Shown in pieces: positions 1 through 10,329 of a stretch of DNA of 64,000 bases (positions within the stretch are counted from its first letter, which is position 1; the number at the start of each line of letters is the position of its first letter). The position numbers and the translations under genes are program-made. The notes below the pieces were generated by a model. That model saw only the letters and a list, made by a program, of their open reading frames with translations. It was not told the origin of the DNA and did no database searches. Origin of the DNA: Olsenella intestinalis (GTDB taxonomy: Bacteria; Actinomycetota; Coriobacteriia; Coriobacteriales; Atopobiaceae); contig NZ_JALGRK010000001.1 in assembly GCF_023276655.1 (NCBI RefSeq), positions 1,011,501 to 1,075,500 on the forward strand, given 5' to 3'.

Positions 1-283
1 ACGGTTATAAACACCCGTTGAAAACACGTTCAAACGATATACGCGCATCCTCAAACGCACAATTCTGCATAACCACGAGAGCAATCTGCATACACGCCGA
101 GAAGAGCCTGCCGCCGTGCCCCGCATCACCCCACGTACGCAGCCTCATCCCTCGTACTCGTGGGGCAAATGTGTAGGTTCTTATATTGCATGGCCGCGCG
201 CCTGCGTTTCTTCTCACCTTGTGTAATACTTCACATGCTGTGTAATACTGCACACCATGTGAAGAACCAGGAGGTACGCCTCG

Positions 284-985
284 ATGCGACCAGCATTGCG
301 CGAGCTAGACGCCGCGCAGAGCACCGACCGCAGGAGCGTGCGAACCCGTTCCGCCCTGCGCGACGCCCTCGCCGCCGAGATCGAGGAGACCGGTGACCTC
401 TCCCAGGTCACGGTCACCGCGGTGAGCGACCGCGCCGGCGTCACGCGACGCACGTTCTACTCCCACTACCGCGACATCGCCGACCTCGTCTGCCAGATCG
501 AGGACGAGACGGTGCGCGAGTCCCACGAGCTCGTCCGCCGCATCGCGGACACGCGCCTCAGCGAGCTGCAGGAGTCCATCTCCCGCTTCGAGCCGTGCCC
601 GGGAGGCGTCGAGCTGCTCACCTACTTCAAGGAGCGTGGCACCTATCTGTCGGCACTGCTCGGCGACGGGGGAGACCCCGGCTTCGCCGAGAAGCTCACC
701 TGCGTCGTGCGCGACGCGGTGCGCGACCGCGCGAGCGAGGGCCTCGTCCCGCTCGCATCGGGCGCGTTCTTCGAGTACTACCTCACCTTCGCCATCTCGG
801 CCGAGGTGGGCGTCCTCGTGCGCTGGCTCACCAGCGGCATGCACGAGAGCGTGGAGGTCATGGCCCGCATCATGACGGCGCTCATGTTCGTGCGCCCGGG
901 CGACCTCTACGGAAGGAAGATCGACTTCGACATCCCCGCCATCGGCGTCGGGGCACTCGCGACGAAGGGAAATCCTGATGACTAA
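284..985 (+). CDS. TetR/AcrR-family transcriptional regulator
   Basis: ORF with N-terminal HTH-like segment (SQVTVTAVSDRAGVTRRTFYSHYRDIADL) typical of TetR; overlaps the start of the next gene. Confidence 0.85.
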   Translation: MRPALRELDAAQSTDRRSVRTRSALRDALAAEIEETGDLSQVTVTAVSDRAGVTRRTFYSHYRDIADLVCQIEDETVRESHELVRRIADTRLSELQESISRFEPCPGGVELLTYFKERGTYLSALLGDGGDPGFAEKLTCVVRDAVRDRASEGLVPLASGAFFEYYLTFAISAEVGVLVRWLTSGMHESVEVMARIMTALMFVRPGDLYGRKIDFDIPAIGVGALATKGNPDD

Positions 986-3900
986 CCACTCCGCATCCAA
1001 CGCGGCGCAGGCCGGCGCCAGGCAGGCGATCGAGCTCGAGCAGTTCGAGGCAGAGCTCAGGCCCAAGAGGCCGATCGACCTCTCCCACGCGCACCTGCGC
1101 CTGGGCATCGACGTCGGCTCGACCACGGTCAAGCTCGCCGTCATCGACGACAACGACAACCTGATCTACGCCAACTACGAGCGTCACCACACCGACGTCA
1201 AGGCGACCGCGCGCCAGGTCTTCGAGAAGGCCCAGGCCGTCCTCGGCGACGCCCCCATGCGCGTCTCCATCACGGGCTCCGGCGGCATGCTGCTCGCCCA
1301 GTGGCTCGGCGTCGAGTTCGTCCAGGAGGTCATCGCCTCCAAGAACGCCGTCGAGGCCCTCATCCCCCAGACCGACTGCGCCATCGAGCTCGGCGGCGAG
1401 GACGCCAAGATCATCTACTTCGACAACGGCATCGAGCAGCGCATGAACGGCACCTGCGCCGGCGGCACGGGCGCCTTCATCGACCAGATGGCGTCCCTCA
1501 TGGAGACCGACGCCTCGGGCCTCAACGAGCTCGCCAAGGGCGCCGAGCACATCTACCCGATCGCCTCGCGCTGCGGCGTCTTCGCCAAGTCCGACGTCCA
1601 GCCGCTCCTCAACGAGGGCGCGGCCCGCGCCGACGTCGCCGCCTCGATCTTCCAGGCGGTCGCCAACCAGACCATCTCCGGCCTCGCCTGCGGCCACCCC
1701 ATCCGCGGCTACGTCGCCTTCCTCGGCGGACCCCTCCAGTACCTCTCCGAGCTGCGCGACCGCTTCTACAAGACGCTCAAGCTCGACGAGGACCACCGCC
1801 TCATCCCCGAGAACGCGCACCTCTTCGTCGCCACGGGCGCGGCCCTTGCCGGCGAGTCCGACAAGTACGTCACCTTCGCCGAGGTCATCCGCGACCTCGA
1901 CAACCTCGGTGACACCCAGGGCTCCGAGGTCGAGCGCCTCGACCCGCTCTTCGAGACCGAGGCCGACTACGAGGCCTTCAAGGCCCGCCACGACAAGGAG
2001 GTGGTCGAGAAGGGCTCCCTCGACGACTACCACGGTCGCGTGTACATGGGCATCGACGCCGGCTCCACCACCATGAAGGCGGCCGTCGTCGGCGAGGACG
2101 GCCAGCTCCTCTACACCTGGTACGGCAACAACAACGGTGACGTCCTCGGCACCGCCCGCACGATCATGAACGACATCTACGACCACCTCAACGACGACTG
2201 CGAGATCGGCCACGTCACCACGACCGGCTACGGCGAGGGCATCCTCATCGAGGCCCTCGGCGCCGACTCCGGCGAGATCGAGACCGTCGCGCACCTGAGG
2301 GGCGCCAAGGCCTTCGTCCCCGACGTCAACTTCATCCTCGACATCGGCGGCCAGGACATGAAGTGCCTGCAGGTCAAGGGTGGCATCATCGAGCACATCT
2401 CCCTCAACGAGGCGTGCTCCTCGGGCTGCGGCTCCTTCATCGCCAACTTCGCCGACTCCATGGGCATGGACGTCCGCGAGTTCGCGGCCGCGGCCGTTCG
2501 CGGCGAGAGGCCCGTCGACCTCGGCAGCCGCTGCACCGTCTTCATGAACTCCCGCGTCAAGCAGGCGCAGAAGGAGGGCGCGACCATCGGCGACGTCGCC
2601 GCGGGCCTGTCCTACTCCGTCATCAAGAACGCGCTCTTCAAGGTCATCAAGCTGCGTGACTACGACGAGATCGGCAAGTACGTCGTCGTCCAGGGCGGCA
2701 CCTTCATGAGCGACGCGACCCTGCGCGCCTTCGAGCTCCTCACCGGCCGCGAGGTCATCCGCCCCGACATCGCCGGCGTCATGGGAGCCTACGGCGCTGC
2801 TCTTCTCGCCCGCGACCGCGCGGGTGCGGCCGGCACCTCGAACCTGCTCTCGCGTGACGAGATCAACAACCTCGAGGTCAAGCACACCAACGCCCACTGC
2901 GGGCGCTGCTCCAACAACTGCCTGCTCACGATCAACTCCTTCGGCAACGGTCGCCGCTTCATCACGGGCAACCGCTGCGAGAAGGGCTCGGGCAAGCCCA
3001 AGAGCGAGCAGTCCCAGGCGCCGAACCTGTTCAAGTTCAAGAACCGCCTGCTGTTCGAGCGCGAGGGCCTCTCGGCCGACGAGGCGCCGCGCGGCACCGT
3101 CGGCATCCCGCGTGCCCTCAACATGTACGAGAACTTCCCGTTCTGGCACGCGTTCTTCACGAAGCTGGGCTTCTCGGTCGTGCTGTCCGACCCCACGACC
3201 CGCAAGACCTACGAGGCCGGCACCGAGTCGATGCCGTCCGAGTCGGTGTGCTACCCCGCCAAGCTCAGCCACGGCCACATCATGAACCTGCTGGAGAAGG
3301 ACACCGACTTCATCTGGATGCCCTGCATCCGCTGGGAGCGCCAGGAGGACGAGACCGCCGGCAACCACTACAACTGCCCGATCGTCATGAGCTACCCGCA
3401 GGCGCTCGGCCTCAACGTCGACGAGCTGGCCGACCCCACGGTCGAGTTCATCGACGCGTTCATCCCGTACGACAAGAAGAGCGAGCTCAAGCGTCGCCTC
3501 TTCGAGCTCGTGCAGGTCAAGCGTCGCGAGGACGCCGCGGCCGGCAAGGGCCGCTTCAAGGGCGACGACATCACCCGCGCCGAGGTCGACGAGGCCGTCA
3601 ACGTCGCCTGGGAGGCCGACCTCGAGTTCAAGGAGCAGATGAGGCGCAAGGGCGACGAGGTCCTGCAGTGGATCGAGGACAACGACGCCCACGGCATCGT
3701 GCTCGCCGGCCGCCCGTACCATAACGACGGCGAGATCAACCACGCCATCCCCGAGATGCTCCAGGGCTTCGGCTTCGCCGTCCTCACCGAGGACAGCGTC
3801 GCCCACAAGATGAGCCCCGAGCGCCCGATCCGCGTCGTCGACCAGTGGATGTACCACAGCCGCCTCTACCGCGCGGCCCGCTTCGTCGCGACCCGCAACG

Positions 3901-5645
3901 ACCTCGACCTCATCCAGCTGCAGTCGTTCGGCTGCGGCCTGGACGCCCTCACCACCGACCAGGTGCAGGAGATCCTCGAGGCCTCCGGCAAGATCTACAC
4001 CGTGCTCAAGATCGACGAGGTCTCCAACCTCGGCGCCGCCCGCATCCGCGTGCGCTCGCTGATGGCCGCCCTCAAGGAGGAGCGCGCCCAGCTCGAGCGC
4101 CAGACCGCCGCAGGCACCGCCGTCGAGGTCATGCCCGACGAGGTCCGACTGGCCGACGGCTCGCTCGAGCACGCTCGCGCCACCGACCTGTCGAGGCGCC
4201 CGCCCGTCTACCGCGCCGCCAAGAGCGCCGCGTTCAAGAAGGTGCGCTACACCAAGAAGATGCAGGAGGAGGGCTACACGATCCTCGCGCCGCAGATGAG
4301 CCCCATCCACTTCGAGATCGTCGAGGCGCTCCTGCGCTCGGTGGGCTACAACGTCGTGCTGCTTCCCTCCGTCGACCACGCTGCCGTCGACACGGGCCTC
4401 AAGTACGTCAACAACGACATCTGCTACCCGTCGATCCTGGTCACGGGCCAGATCATGGAGGCCGTCCTGTCCGGCAAGTACGACCTCGAGCGCACGGCCG
4501 TGCTCATCTCGCAGACCGGCGGCGGCTGCCGCGCGACCAACTACATCGCGCTCATCCGCAAGGCGCTCAAGGACTCCGGCCACGAGAACGTGCCTGTCAT
4601 CTCGCTGTCGGTCGCGGGCGGCCTCGACGAGGACAACCCCGGGTTCAAGCTGCTGCAGCCGGGGCTCATCAAGCGCGCCGTGTACGCTCTTCTCTACGGC
4701 GACCTGATCATGAAGTGCCTCTACCGCACCCGTCCGTACGAGGCCGAGGCCGGCAGCGCCGACCGCCTCTACGAGTCGTTCATGAGCCGCGCCAAGACCC
4801 TCATCCCGCGTACCAACCGCAAGGCCTTCTACGAGCTGTGCGAGGACACCGTCAAGCGCTTCGACGCGCTGCCGCTCGCGGGTGACCGCAGCAAGCCGCG
4901 CGTGGGCGTCGTCGGCGAGATCCTCGTCAAGTTCCACCCGACGGCCAACAACGAGGTCGTCAAGGTCATCGAGGGCGAGGGCTGCGAGGCCGACGTCCCG
5001 GGCCTCGTGGACTTCTTCCTGTTCGGCACGTCCAACCAGCTCAACATGAAGGACGAGCTGGGCACCAAGAGGACGAGCCGCCTCACGCACGCCGCGGGCA
5101 TCAAGCTCATCGAGGGCATGCGCGCCCCGATCAACAAGATGCTCGAGCGCTCCGAGCGCTTCGAGCCCTACGGCAGCATCTACGAGCTGGGCGAGAAGGC
5201 CGAGAAGGTCCTCTCCCTCTGCAACACGATGGGCGAGGGCTGGCTGCTCACGGCCGAGATGATCGACCTGATCGAGCTCGGCACGCCCAACATCGTGTGC
5301 GCGTCGCCCTTCGCCTGCCTGCCCAACCACGTCGTGGGCAAGTCGGTCATCAAGCGCCTGCGCCAGATGCACCCGGAGAGCAACATCGTCGCGGTCGACT
5401 ACGACCCCGGCGCCTCCGAGGTCAACCAGCTGAACCGCATCAAGCTCATGATCTCGGTCGCCAAGGAGAACTTCAAGAACGGCGCCGCCTTCAGGATCGA
5501 GAACCCGGCGGACCCGACCGCGGCCGCGGGTGTCGCGACCTCCGGCTCCGCTCACGCCTGCGGCACCGGCGAGCCTTCCATCACGCTCTCGCCCGCGCAG
5601 CTCGAGCAGATCGAGCAGGCCAAGCACAAGGCCGGCGTGAGGTAG
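978..5645 (+). CDS. 2-hydroxyacyl-CoA dehydratase activator-related protein (duplicated BcrAD/BadFG ATPase domains plus DUF2229-like C-terminus)
   Basis: 1555 aa; two ASKHA activator modules (GIDVGSTTVKLAVID; GIDAGSTTMKAAVV; GGEDAKII; GGQDMKCL; cluster-ligand-like NGTCAGGTGAFIDQ and NEACSSGCGSFI). Confidence 0.9.
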   Translation: MTNHSASNAAQAGARQAIELEQFEAELRPKRPIDLSHAHLRLGIDVGSTTVKLAVIDDNDNLIYANYERHHTDVKATARQVFEKAQAVLGDAPMRVSITGSGGMLLAQWLGVEFVQEVIASKNAVEALIPQTDCAIELGGEDAKIIYFDNGIEQRMNGTCAGGTGAFIDQMASLMETDASGLNELAKGAEHIYPIASRCGVFAKSDVQPLLNEGAARADVAASIFQAVANQTISGLACGHPIRGYVAFLGGPLQYLSELRDRFYKTLKLDEDHRLIPENAHLFVATGAALAGESDKYVTFAEVIRDLDNLGDTQGSEVERLDPLFETEADYEAFKARHDKEVVEKGSLDDYHGRVYMGIDAGSTTMKAAVVGEDGQLLYTWYGNNNGDVLGTARTIMNDIYDHLNDDCEIGHVTTTGYGEGILIEALGADSGEIETVAHLRGAKAFVPDVNFILDIGGQDMKCLQVKGGIIEHISLNEACSSGCGSFIANFADSMGMDVREFAAAAVRGERPVDLGSRCTVFMNSRVKQAQKEGATIGDVAAGLSYSVIKNALFKVIKLRDYDEIGKYVVVQGGTFMSDATLRAFELLTGREVIRPDIAGVMGAYGAALLARDRAGAAGTSNLLSRDEINNLEVKHTNAHCGRCSNNCLLTINSFGNGRRFITGNRCEKGSGKPKSEQSQAPNLFKFKNRLLFEREGLSADEAPRGTVGIPRALNMYENFPFWHAFFTKLGFSVVLSDPTTRKTYEAGTESMPSESVCYPAKLSHGHIMNLLEKDTDFIWMPCIRWERQEDETAGNHYNCPIVMSYPQALGLNVDELADPTVEFIDAFIPYDKKSELKRRLFELVQVKRREDAAAGKGRFKGDDITRAEVDEAVNVAWEADLEFKEQMRRKGDEVLQWIEDNDAHGIVLAGRPYHNDGEINHAIPEMLQGFGFAVLTEDSVAHKMSPERPIRVVDQWMYHSRLYRAARFVATRNDLDLIQLQSFGCGLDALTTDQVQEILEASGKIYTVLKIDEVSNLGAARIRVRSLMAALKEERAQLERQTAAGTAVEVMPDEVRLADGSLEHARATDLSRRPPVYRAAKSAAFKKVRYTKKMQEEGYTILAPQMSPIHFEIVEALLRSVGYNVVLLPSVDHAAVDTGLKYVNNDICYPSILVTGQIMEAVLSGKYDLERTAVLISQTGGGCRATNYIALIRKALKDSGHENVPVISLSVAGGLDEDNPGFKLLQPGLIKRAVYALLYGDLIMKCLYRTRPYEAEAGSADRLYESFMSRAKTLIPRTNRKAFYELCEDTVKRFDALPLAGDRSKPRVGVVGEILVKFHPTANNEVVKVIEGEGCEADVPGLVDFFLFGTSNQLNMKDELGTKRTSRLTHAAGIKLIEGMRAPINKMLERSERFEPYGSIYELGEKAEKVLSLCNTMGEGWLLTAEMIDLIELGTPNIVCASPFACLPNHVVGKSVIKRLRQMHPESNIVAVDYDPGASEVNQLNRIKLMISVAKENFKNGAAFRIENPADPTAAAGVATSGSAHACGTGEPSITLSPAQLEQIEQAKHKAGVR

Positions 5646-5962
5646 TCACGCGCCTGCACGCGACGTCTGGCGTCTGAGAGGGGGTGGGCCTTGTGCCCGC
5701 CCCCTTCTTTCGTGCGCGGCGGCACGCTCTTCTCGGCGTCGTTGGCGTGCTACTGCCGCTCGCCATGCAAAACCGACCCTTTGCCGCGCGCGGTCGTCGA
5801 TGTCCGTGCGCTTGCCGTGCCCGTGCGGCCGTGCGTCGCCGCATCGCATCTGCTACCTGCGCCCTGTCGTAACCTTGGATACGTGGCAGCTTTGATGGGG
5901 GAGAGCATGGGTGGATTCGCTACAGCGTGGGGTCGCCCGCCCGTGAGGGGGTGGTCGTCGTG

Positions 5963-6499
5963 ATGCGCATGGTCATTGGCATCGTCACGTTCGCGGCACC
6001 GCTCGTGGCGCTCTCCATGCAGCTCGCGGACAGCGCCGGCATGGCCGAGCGCCACCACCGCCACCACGATTCCTATTCCGTGTCGCCCAACTTCCTGCGG
6101 GCGCTCGTGATCGTCATGATGTTCATGTCGGTGCTGGGGATCCTTCTGGCGTGGCTCTGCCGCCTGGGGGTCTACTCCGCCAACGACCTGGTGCTGCTTG
6201 CGTTCTTCGCGAGCTTCGTCGTCGTCACCTTCGTGCTCTGGGCGAGCATGCGGCGCTATCGCGTGGTGACCTACGCCGACTACATGGACGTGACGCCGCC
6301 GCTTGGCGCGCCCGTCGCGGTCGCGTACAACGACATCGAGCGCATCGAGCGCTCGCCTGCGGCCGTGCTCTCCGGCCAGCATGACGTGCGACTCTACGTC
6401 GGAGGCGACGATCCGCGCGTGATCAGGTTGTGGGGGATGGTTGACGTCGAGCAGGTCCTGCTGCGCGTGAACCGCTTCGAGGTCCTCGACGACATGTGA
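5963..6499 (+). CDS. Small membrane protein of unknown function
   Basis: Hydrophobic N-terminal half (MRMVIGIVTFAAPLVAL; LRALVIVMMFMSVLGILLAWL; LVLLAFFASFVVVTFVLW). Confidence 0.6.
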   Translation: MRMVIGIVTFAAPLVALSMQLADSAGMAERHHRHHDSYSVSPNFLRALVIVMMFMSVLGILLAWLCRLGVYSANDLVLLAFFASFVVVTFVLWASMRRYRVVTYADYMDVTPPLGAPVAVAYNDIERIERSPAAVLSGQHDVRLYVGGDDPRVIRLWGMVDVEQVLLRVNRFEVLDDM

Positions 6500-6548
6500 T
6501 CTTGCCTGCAGGCGGTTTTCGGTCGCGCTTGGTCGCGCGCGGTCGTGC

Positions 6549-8705
6549 CTAGTCGCGGGCGAGCAGGGGAGTGAGCGGCCCCTGCGAGACGATGTCGACC
6601 CGGTGCATGGCGCGCGAGATCGCGGTGTAGAGGCGGCGGCGCGAGAGCGGCGTGTCGTCGTAGACGGCCGCCTGCGCGTCGGCCACGATCACGCGGTCGA
6701 ACTCGAGTCCCTTGGCGAGCGCGAGGTCGATCAGGACGACGCCCTCGGCGGGCATGGGGTCGTTTCCGCTGACGTGCGTGACCTCGCCCTCGAGCTGCTT
6801 GGCAAGCCACACGGCGCGGCGGCGGTCCGCCACGATCACGGCCGCGAGGCCCTCCTCGCGGCTGGCCTCGGCCACCAGGGACCGGACGGCGTCGAGGTAC
6901 GCATCCACGCTCTTCTCGCCGTCGGCGACCTCCGTGATGGTCGGCTCCACGCCCGGGCGGTGCACCGAGCTGATGGTGATGCGCTCCTCCTCGGGAAGCA
7001 GGCTCGCGAAGAGCTCGGTGATCTCTGGGCTCGAGCGGTAGCTCGTCGTCAGGCGGCACTCCTCGACAGACCCGTGCGACGCCGAGAAGATCTCGCGCAT
7101 CTCGTCGAAGCTCGCGCAGCCCTCGTAGATCGCCTGGTTGGGGTCGCCCAGCAGCAGGAAGTGGGCCCGCGGGAAGTAGCGCGCGAGCACGGCGAGCTGC
7201 GTGGTCGTGTAGTCCTGCACCTCGTCGATCATGACGAAGCGCGCGTCGTCGGCGCCGTGGCCGCTGATGAGGAGCTTGAGGTAGAGCCACTCGGCGGCGC
7301 TCAGGCTCGCTCGTCCGCTCATGCGCTGGCCGATGCGGTCGAGGCGAAGCCACGTGAGGTTCTCGATGTCGTCGTGCGCGTCGGCGAAGCGGCTCTCGAG
7401 GAGCTTCTTCGCGTACCTGGCGGTGTCGTCGTCGCTGTCGGGGGCGATCACCTCGCCGAAGAGCTCCATCTGCTGCTCCACGTCGAGCGCGAGCGTCTCC
7501 TCCATGGCCTCCTCGCCGTGGGCCATCTGCGCGATGCGGCGGCTCAGCCTGTCGTGCAGCTCGTCCTTGACGAGCGCGATCAGGCGAGGTCCGACGTCGA
7601 ACTGCGAGAACTTCTCGACGGCGCTCTTGACCTGCGAGACCTTGAGCAGCACGGTCTCGCCGCGGCGCACCTCGCGGAAGTCGTCCTCCGTAAGGGCGAG
7701 CCCGTCCATGGCGGCCTCGAGCGCGCGAAGCGAGTCGAGCCCCGCGTCGGCTCCCGTGCCGCGGTTGTCGAGCCCCAGGCTCGCGAGGAAGTTCTTCCAG
7801 GTGAACGTGTTGGGGTTCGCCTCGCCGAGGGTGGGCAGCACGTTGTCGATGTAGGTCTCGAACACCGAGTTGGGCGTGAACAGCCACACCTGGTCAGGGC
7901 TGAGCGTCTCGCGGTTGCGGTAGAAGAGGAACGCGATGCGCTGCAGCAGCACCGACGTCTTGCCGGACCCCGCGATGCCGCTGACGAGAAGAGCCGGCAC
8001 GTCCTCGTGGCGGACCACCTCGTTCTGCTCCCTCTGGATTGTCGCCGTGATCGCCTGGAGCTTCTCCGTGTGGTGGCGCGTGAGCGCCGAGAGCAGAAGC
8101 GAGTCCTCGATCGCGACGGTCGTGTCGAAGTAGGCGCGCAGCTTGTCGCGCACGATGTCGTACTGGCGCCTCAGCTCGAGCTCGACGTGGCGCACGCGCC
8201 CGTCGACCACGTAGGAGGTCGGGCCCATCTCCTGGTTGTAGTAGGTCTCGGCGATGGGGTTTCGCCAGTCCACGATCAGCGGCATGCGGTTCTTGTCGGT
8301 GATGCCCGCCGAGCCGATGTAGACGTCGCGCGGCGGGCGGCCGGGGCGCATCCTCAGGCGGACCTTGGCAAAGTACGGCTGGCCCAGCAGCATGATCGCG
8401 CGGCCGAGCTTCTCGACCGTGAAGTCGTGCTGCTGGTTGTAGGTGTCGATGACCGAGTTGAGCGTCTCGATCGCGGCGAGCGTCTCCATCGTCTCGTCGG
8501 CCCCGCCAAAGTCGATGCGGATCTCGTCGGAGAGGTCGCGCAGGTCCTGCGCCGCATTCTTGTGGCGCACCTCGATCTCCTCGGTCAGGTCCGCGTGGAT
8601 CTCCTCGAGCTGCGCGTAGATCGCGCTCAGGTGCTCCTGCTCCTCGACGAAGGTGGGGTCGGTGCTCTGGTCGGTGCTCTGGTCTGTGCTCTGCTCGTCT
8701 GCCAC
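6549..8705 (-). CDS. helD: HelD-like UvrD/RNA-polymerase-recycling superfamily I helicase
   Basis: Walker A GIAGSGKTSVLLQR, MIDEVQDYT, LGDPNQAIYEG, coiled-coil N-terminus; probable GTG start at 8705 preceded by GGAG. Confidence 0.88.
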   Translation of the reverse strand: MADEQSTDQSTDQSTDPTFVEEQEHLSAIYAQLEEIHADLTEEIEVRHKNAAQDLRDLSDEIRIDFGGADETMETLAAIETLNSVIDTYNQQHDFTVEKLGRAIMLLGQPYFAKVRLRMRPGRPPRDVYIGSAGITDKNRMPLIVDWRNPIAETYYNQEMGPTSYVVDGRVRHVELELRRQYDIVRDKLRAYFDTTVAIEDSLLLSALTRHHTEKLQAITATIQREQNEVVRHEDVPALLVSGIAGSGKTSVLLQRIAFLFYRNRETLSPDQVWLFTPNSVFETYIDNVLPTLGEANPNTFTWKNFLASLGLDNRGTGADAGLDSLRALEAAMDGLALTEDDFREVRRGETVLLKVSQVKSAVEKFSQFDVGPRLIALVKDELHDRLSRRIAQMAHGEEAMEETLALDVEQQMELFGEVIAPDSDDDTARYAKKLLESRFADAHDDIENLTWLRLDRIGQRMSGRASLSAAEWLYLKLLISGHGADDARFVMIDEVQDYTTTQLAVLARYFPRAHFLLLGDPNQAIYEGCASFDEMREIFSASHGSVEECRLTTSYRSSPEITELFASLLPEEERITISSVHRPGVEPTITEVADGEKSVDAYLDAVRSLVAEASREEGLAAVIVADRRRAVWLAKQLEGEVTHVSGNDPMPAEGVVLIDLALAKGLEFDRVIVADAQAAVYDDTPLSRRRLYTAISRAMHRVDIVSQGPLTPLLARD

Positions 8706-8847
8706 GTGCGCTCCATGCTGTCGCGTGCAGGCGGCGCGGACGCTCGGCTGCACCGTTTCAATCCAAGCGACAATGTAGCGCAAGGCGCCGAGAAGAGCTA
8801 GGCGCCCCGGCCCGGCCACGTTCGCAAACGAGGGGTCTGAGCTGGCC

Positions 8848-9657
8848 CTACGCCTCGATTCCCGTGAACGCTACAGCGTTTCTCCAGAGCACGCGCTCGA
8901 GCTCGTCGTCGCTCAGGCCGCAGGCGCGCATCTCCTCGAGCTCGAGGCCCGGGTCCCACATGGGGTAGTCGCTGCCGAACATGACGCGGTCGGCTCCCCA
9001 GAGCCTCACGAGCTCGCGCATGTGGCGCCTGCCGACCCACGCCAGCGAGCTCGACGCGTCCACAAAGAGGCGCTCCTCGCGCAGCAGGTCCTCGTGAAGC
9101 ACGTCGAAGGCGACGTCGAAGACCGACCAGCCGCCGAGATGCGCCGCGTCGACCACCAGGTCCGGAAACGCCTTGAGGATCCGCGCGAGGCGGCGCGGGT
9201 GCGAGAAGTCGTGGCGGTAGTCGCCGGTGTGGACCACGAGCGGCGCGCGCCCCGCGATGATCTCGTAGAAGCGCATGAGCCGCTCGTCGTCCATGTTCAC
9301 CTCCTGCGTGTCGGGGTGGAGCTTGAAGCCGCGCAGCCCCATCGCGAGCGCGCGGTCCACCTCGCCCTCCATGTCCTCGAAGTCGGGGTGCATGGTCGCG
9401 AACCCGATGAACTCGGGGTGATCGGCGCACTGCGCCGCGATGAAGTCGTTGATGGTCGTGACCGCATGCGGCGTCGTCGCGACCGAGTGCACCACGAAGC
9501 GCGTGATGCCCGCATCCCGCCCGCGCTCGAGCAGGTCGGCGGGCGACCCCTTGCCGGTCATGGCCCGCTCCATGCCGTAGAACCTGCCCACGGCCGACAC
9601 GGCCTTCGCCGCGATCCTCTCGGGGTAGATGTGCGCATGCGCGTCGATGATGGGCAT
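8848..9657 (-). CDS. Amidohydrolase (TIM-barrel metal-dependent hydrolase)
   Basis: MPIIDAHAHIYPERIAAK, HPDFEDMEGEVDRALAMGLRGFKLHPDTQ, MFGSDYPMWDPG. Confidence 0.88.
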   Translation of the reverse strand: MPIIDAHAHIYPERIAAKAVSAVGRFYGMERAMTGKGSPADLLERGRDAGITRFVVHSVATTPHAVTTINDFIAAQCADHPEFIGFATMHPDFEDMEGEVDRALAMGLRGFKLHPDTQEVNMDDERLMRFYEIIAGRAPLVVHTGDYRHDFSHPRRLARILKAFPDLVVDAAHLGGWSVFDVAFDVLHEDLLREERLFVDASSSLAWVGRRHMRELVRLWGADRVMFGSDYPMWDPGLELEEMRACGLSDDELERVLWRNAVAFTGIEA

Positions 9658-9979
9658 GGCCCTCCAATCCGTCGTGTTCCTGGGCATGATTGTAGGGTGG
9701 GGGAGCGGGGCAGGCTCTTCTCGCCCGCCGCTGTTTCGACGATTGTGACAAGGGCCCACGACGCGTCCCGCCGAGAAGAGCCTGCGCCTTGCCCCGGACC
9801 CTCCCGTGCGTCCGGCCCCCTCGAGGCCACGTGCGCCAGCGCCCATGCCTTCGGCGTCACTTTGATGATTGTGGAGTCGGCGTGAACGGAAGATCCGTAC
9901 TTGCGCGGATGTCCGGAGCTGAGTAATATTTTTTTTCGCTGCTTGACGGAGCAAGGCGAGCAAAGCAGCGAACATACAT

Positions 9980-10056
9980 TGCGGGGTGGAGCAGTCTGGT
10001 AGCTCGCCGGGCTCATAACCCGGAGGTCGTAGGTTCAAATCCTGCCCCCGCGACCA
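9980..10056 (+). tRNA. tRNA-fMet (initiator, CAT anticodon)
   Basis: Full cloverleaf TGCGGGGTGGAGCAGTCTGGTAGCTCGCCGGGCTCATAACCCGGAGGTCGTAGGTTCAAATCCTGCCCCCGCGACCA; GGG/CCC pairs flank the anticodon loop and there is a non-Watson-Crick 1-72 pair, both initiator hallmarks. Confidence 0.95.
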
Positions 10057-10057
10057 A
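10019..10057 (+). repeat. Left attachment-site copy (39-bp direct repeat, tRNA-fMet 3' half)
   Basis: CCCGGAGGTCGTAGGTTCAAATCCTGCCCCCGCGACCAA, identical to 20576-20614. Confidence 0.95.
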
Positions 10058-10064
10058 AGACCAG

Positions 10065-10094
10065 GTCAGAGCGTATATTCGCTCTGACTTTTTA
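10065..10094 (+). terminator. Rho-independent terminator just downstream of the tRNA, carried by the inserted element
   Basis: GTCAGAGCG-tatatt-CGCTCTGAC followed by TTTTTATTT. Confidence 0.8.
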
Positions 10095-10273
10095 TTTACC
10101 TATATTTCGTATGTACATTACGATGTATGTTACGACATTCCATTTGTAGCGGGCATCGAAACGCGGACGCCGCCCATCGAGCTCTTGTGTGGAGCCCATC
10201 TTGAGGGGCCGTTCCGTTCGATCACCATCGGATTCTCGTGCAAGATGCAGTGGAGGGCTCTTAATATAGAGAA

Positions 10274-10310
10274 TGAGCCGGGCAGCGACATTAAATCGCT
10301 GCCCGGCTCA
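10274..10310. terminator. Perfect 15-bp inverted repeat, possible terminator of the minus-strand operon
   Basis: TGAGCCGGGCAGCGA-cattaaa-TCGCTGCCCGGCTCA, 20 bp beyond the stop of the 10330-10599 CDS; poor U-tract. Confidence 0.55.
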
Positions 10311-10329
10311 CGCGCAAAGCGCCCAGCGC

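Noticed and set aside
882-5627. 1581-aa minus-strand ORF opposite the dehydratase activator
   Set aside because: Low-complexity translation (Leu/Val/Asp/Glu/Arg-rich) that mirrors a high-GC coding strand; the plus-strand protein has clear family motifs
8641-8705. 12-bp tandem repeat CTCTGGTCGGTG as a regulatory element
   Set aside because: Encodes STDQSTDQSTD at the variable N-terminus of HelD; simple coding repeat
9931-9976. Rho-independent terminator (TTTTTTTTCGCTGCTT...AAGCAGCGAA)
   Set aside because: A clear inverted repeat, but the T-tract precedes the stem and neither strand has the correct stem-then-U order
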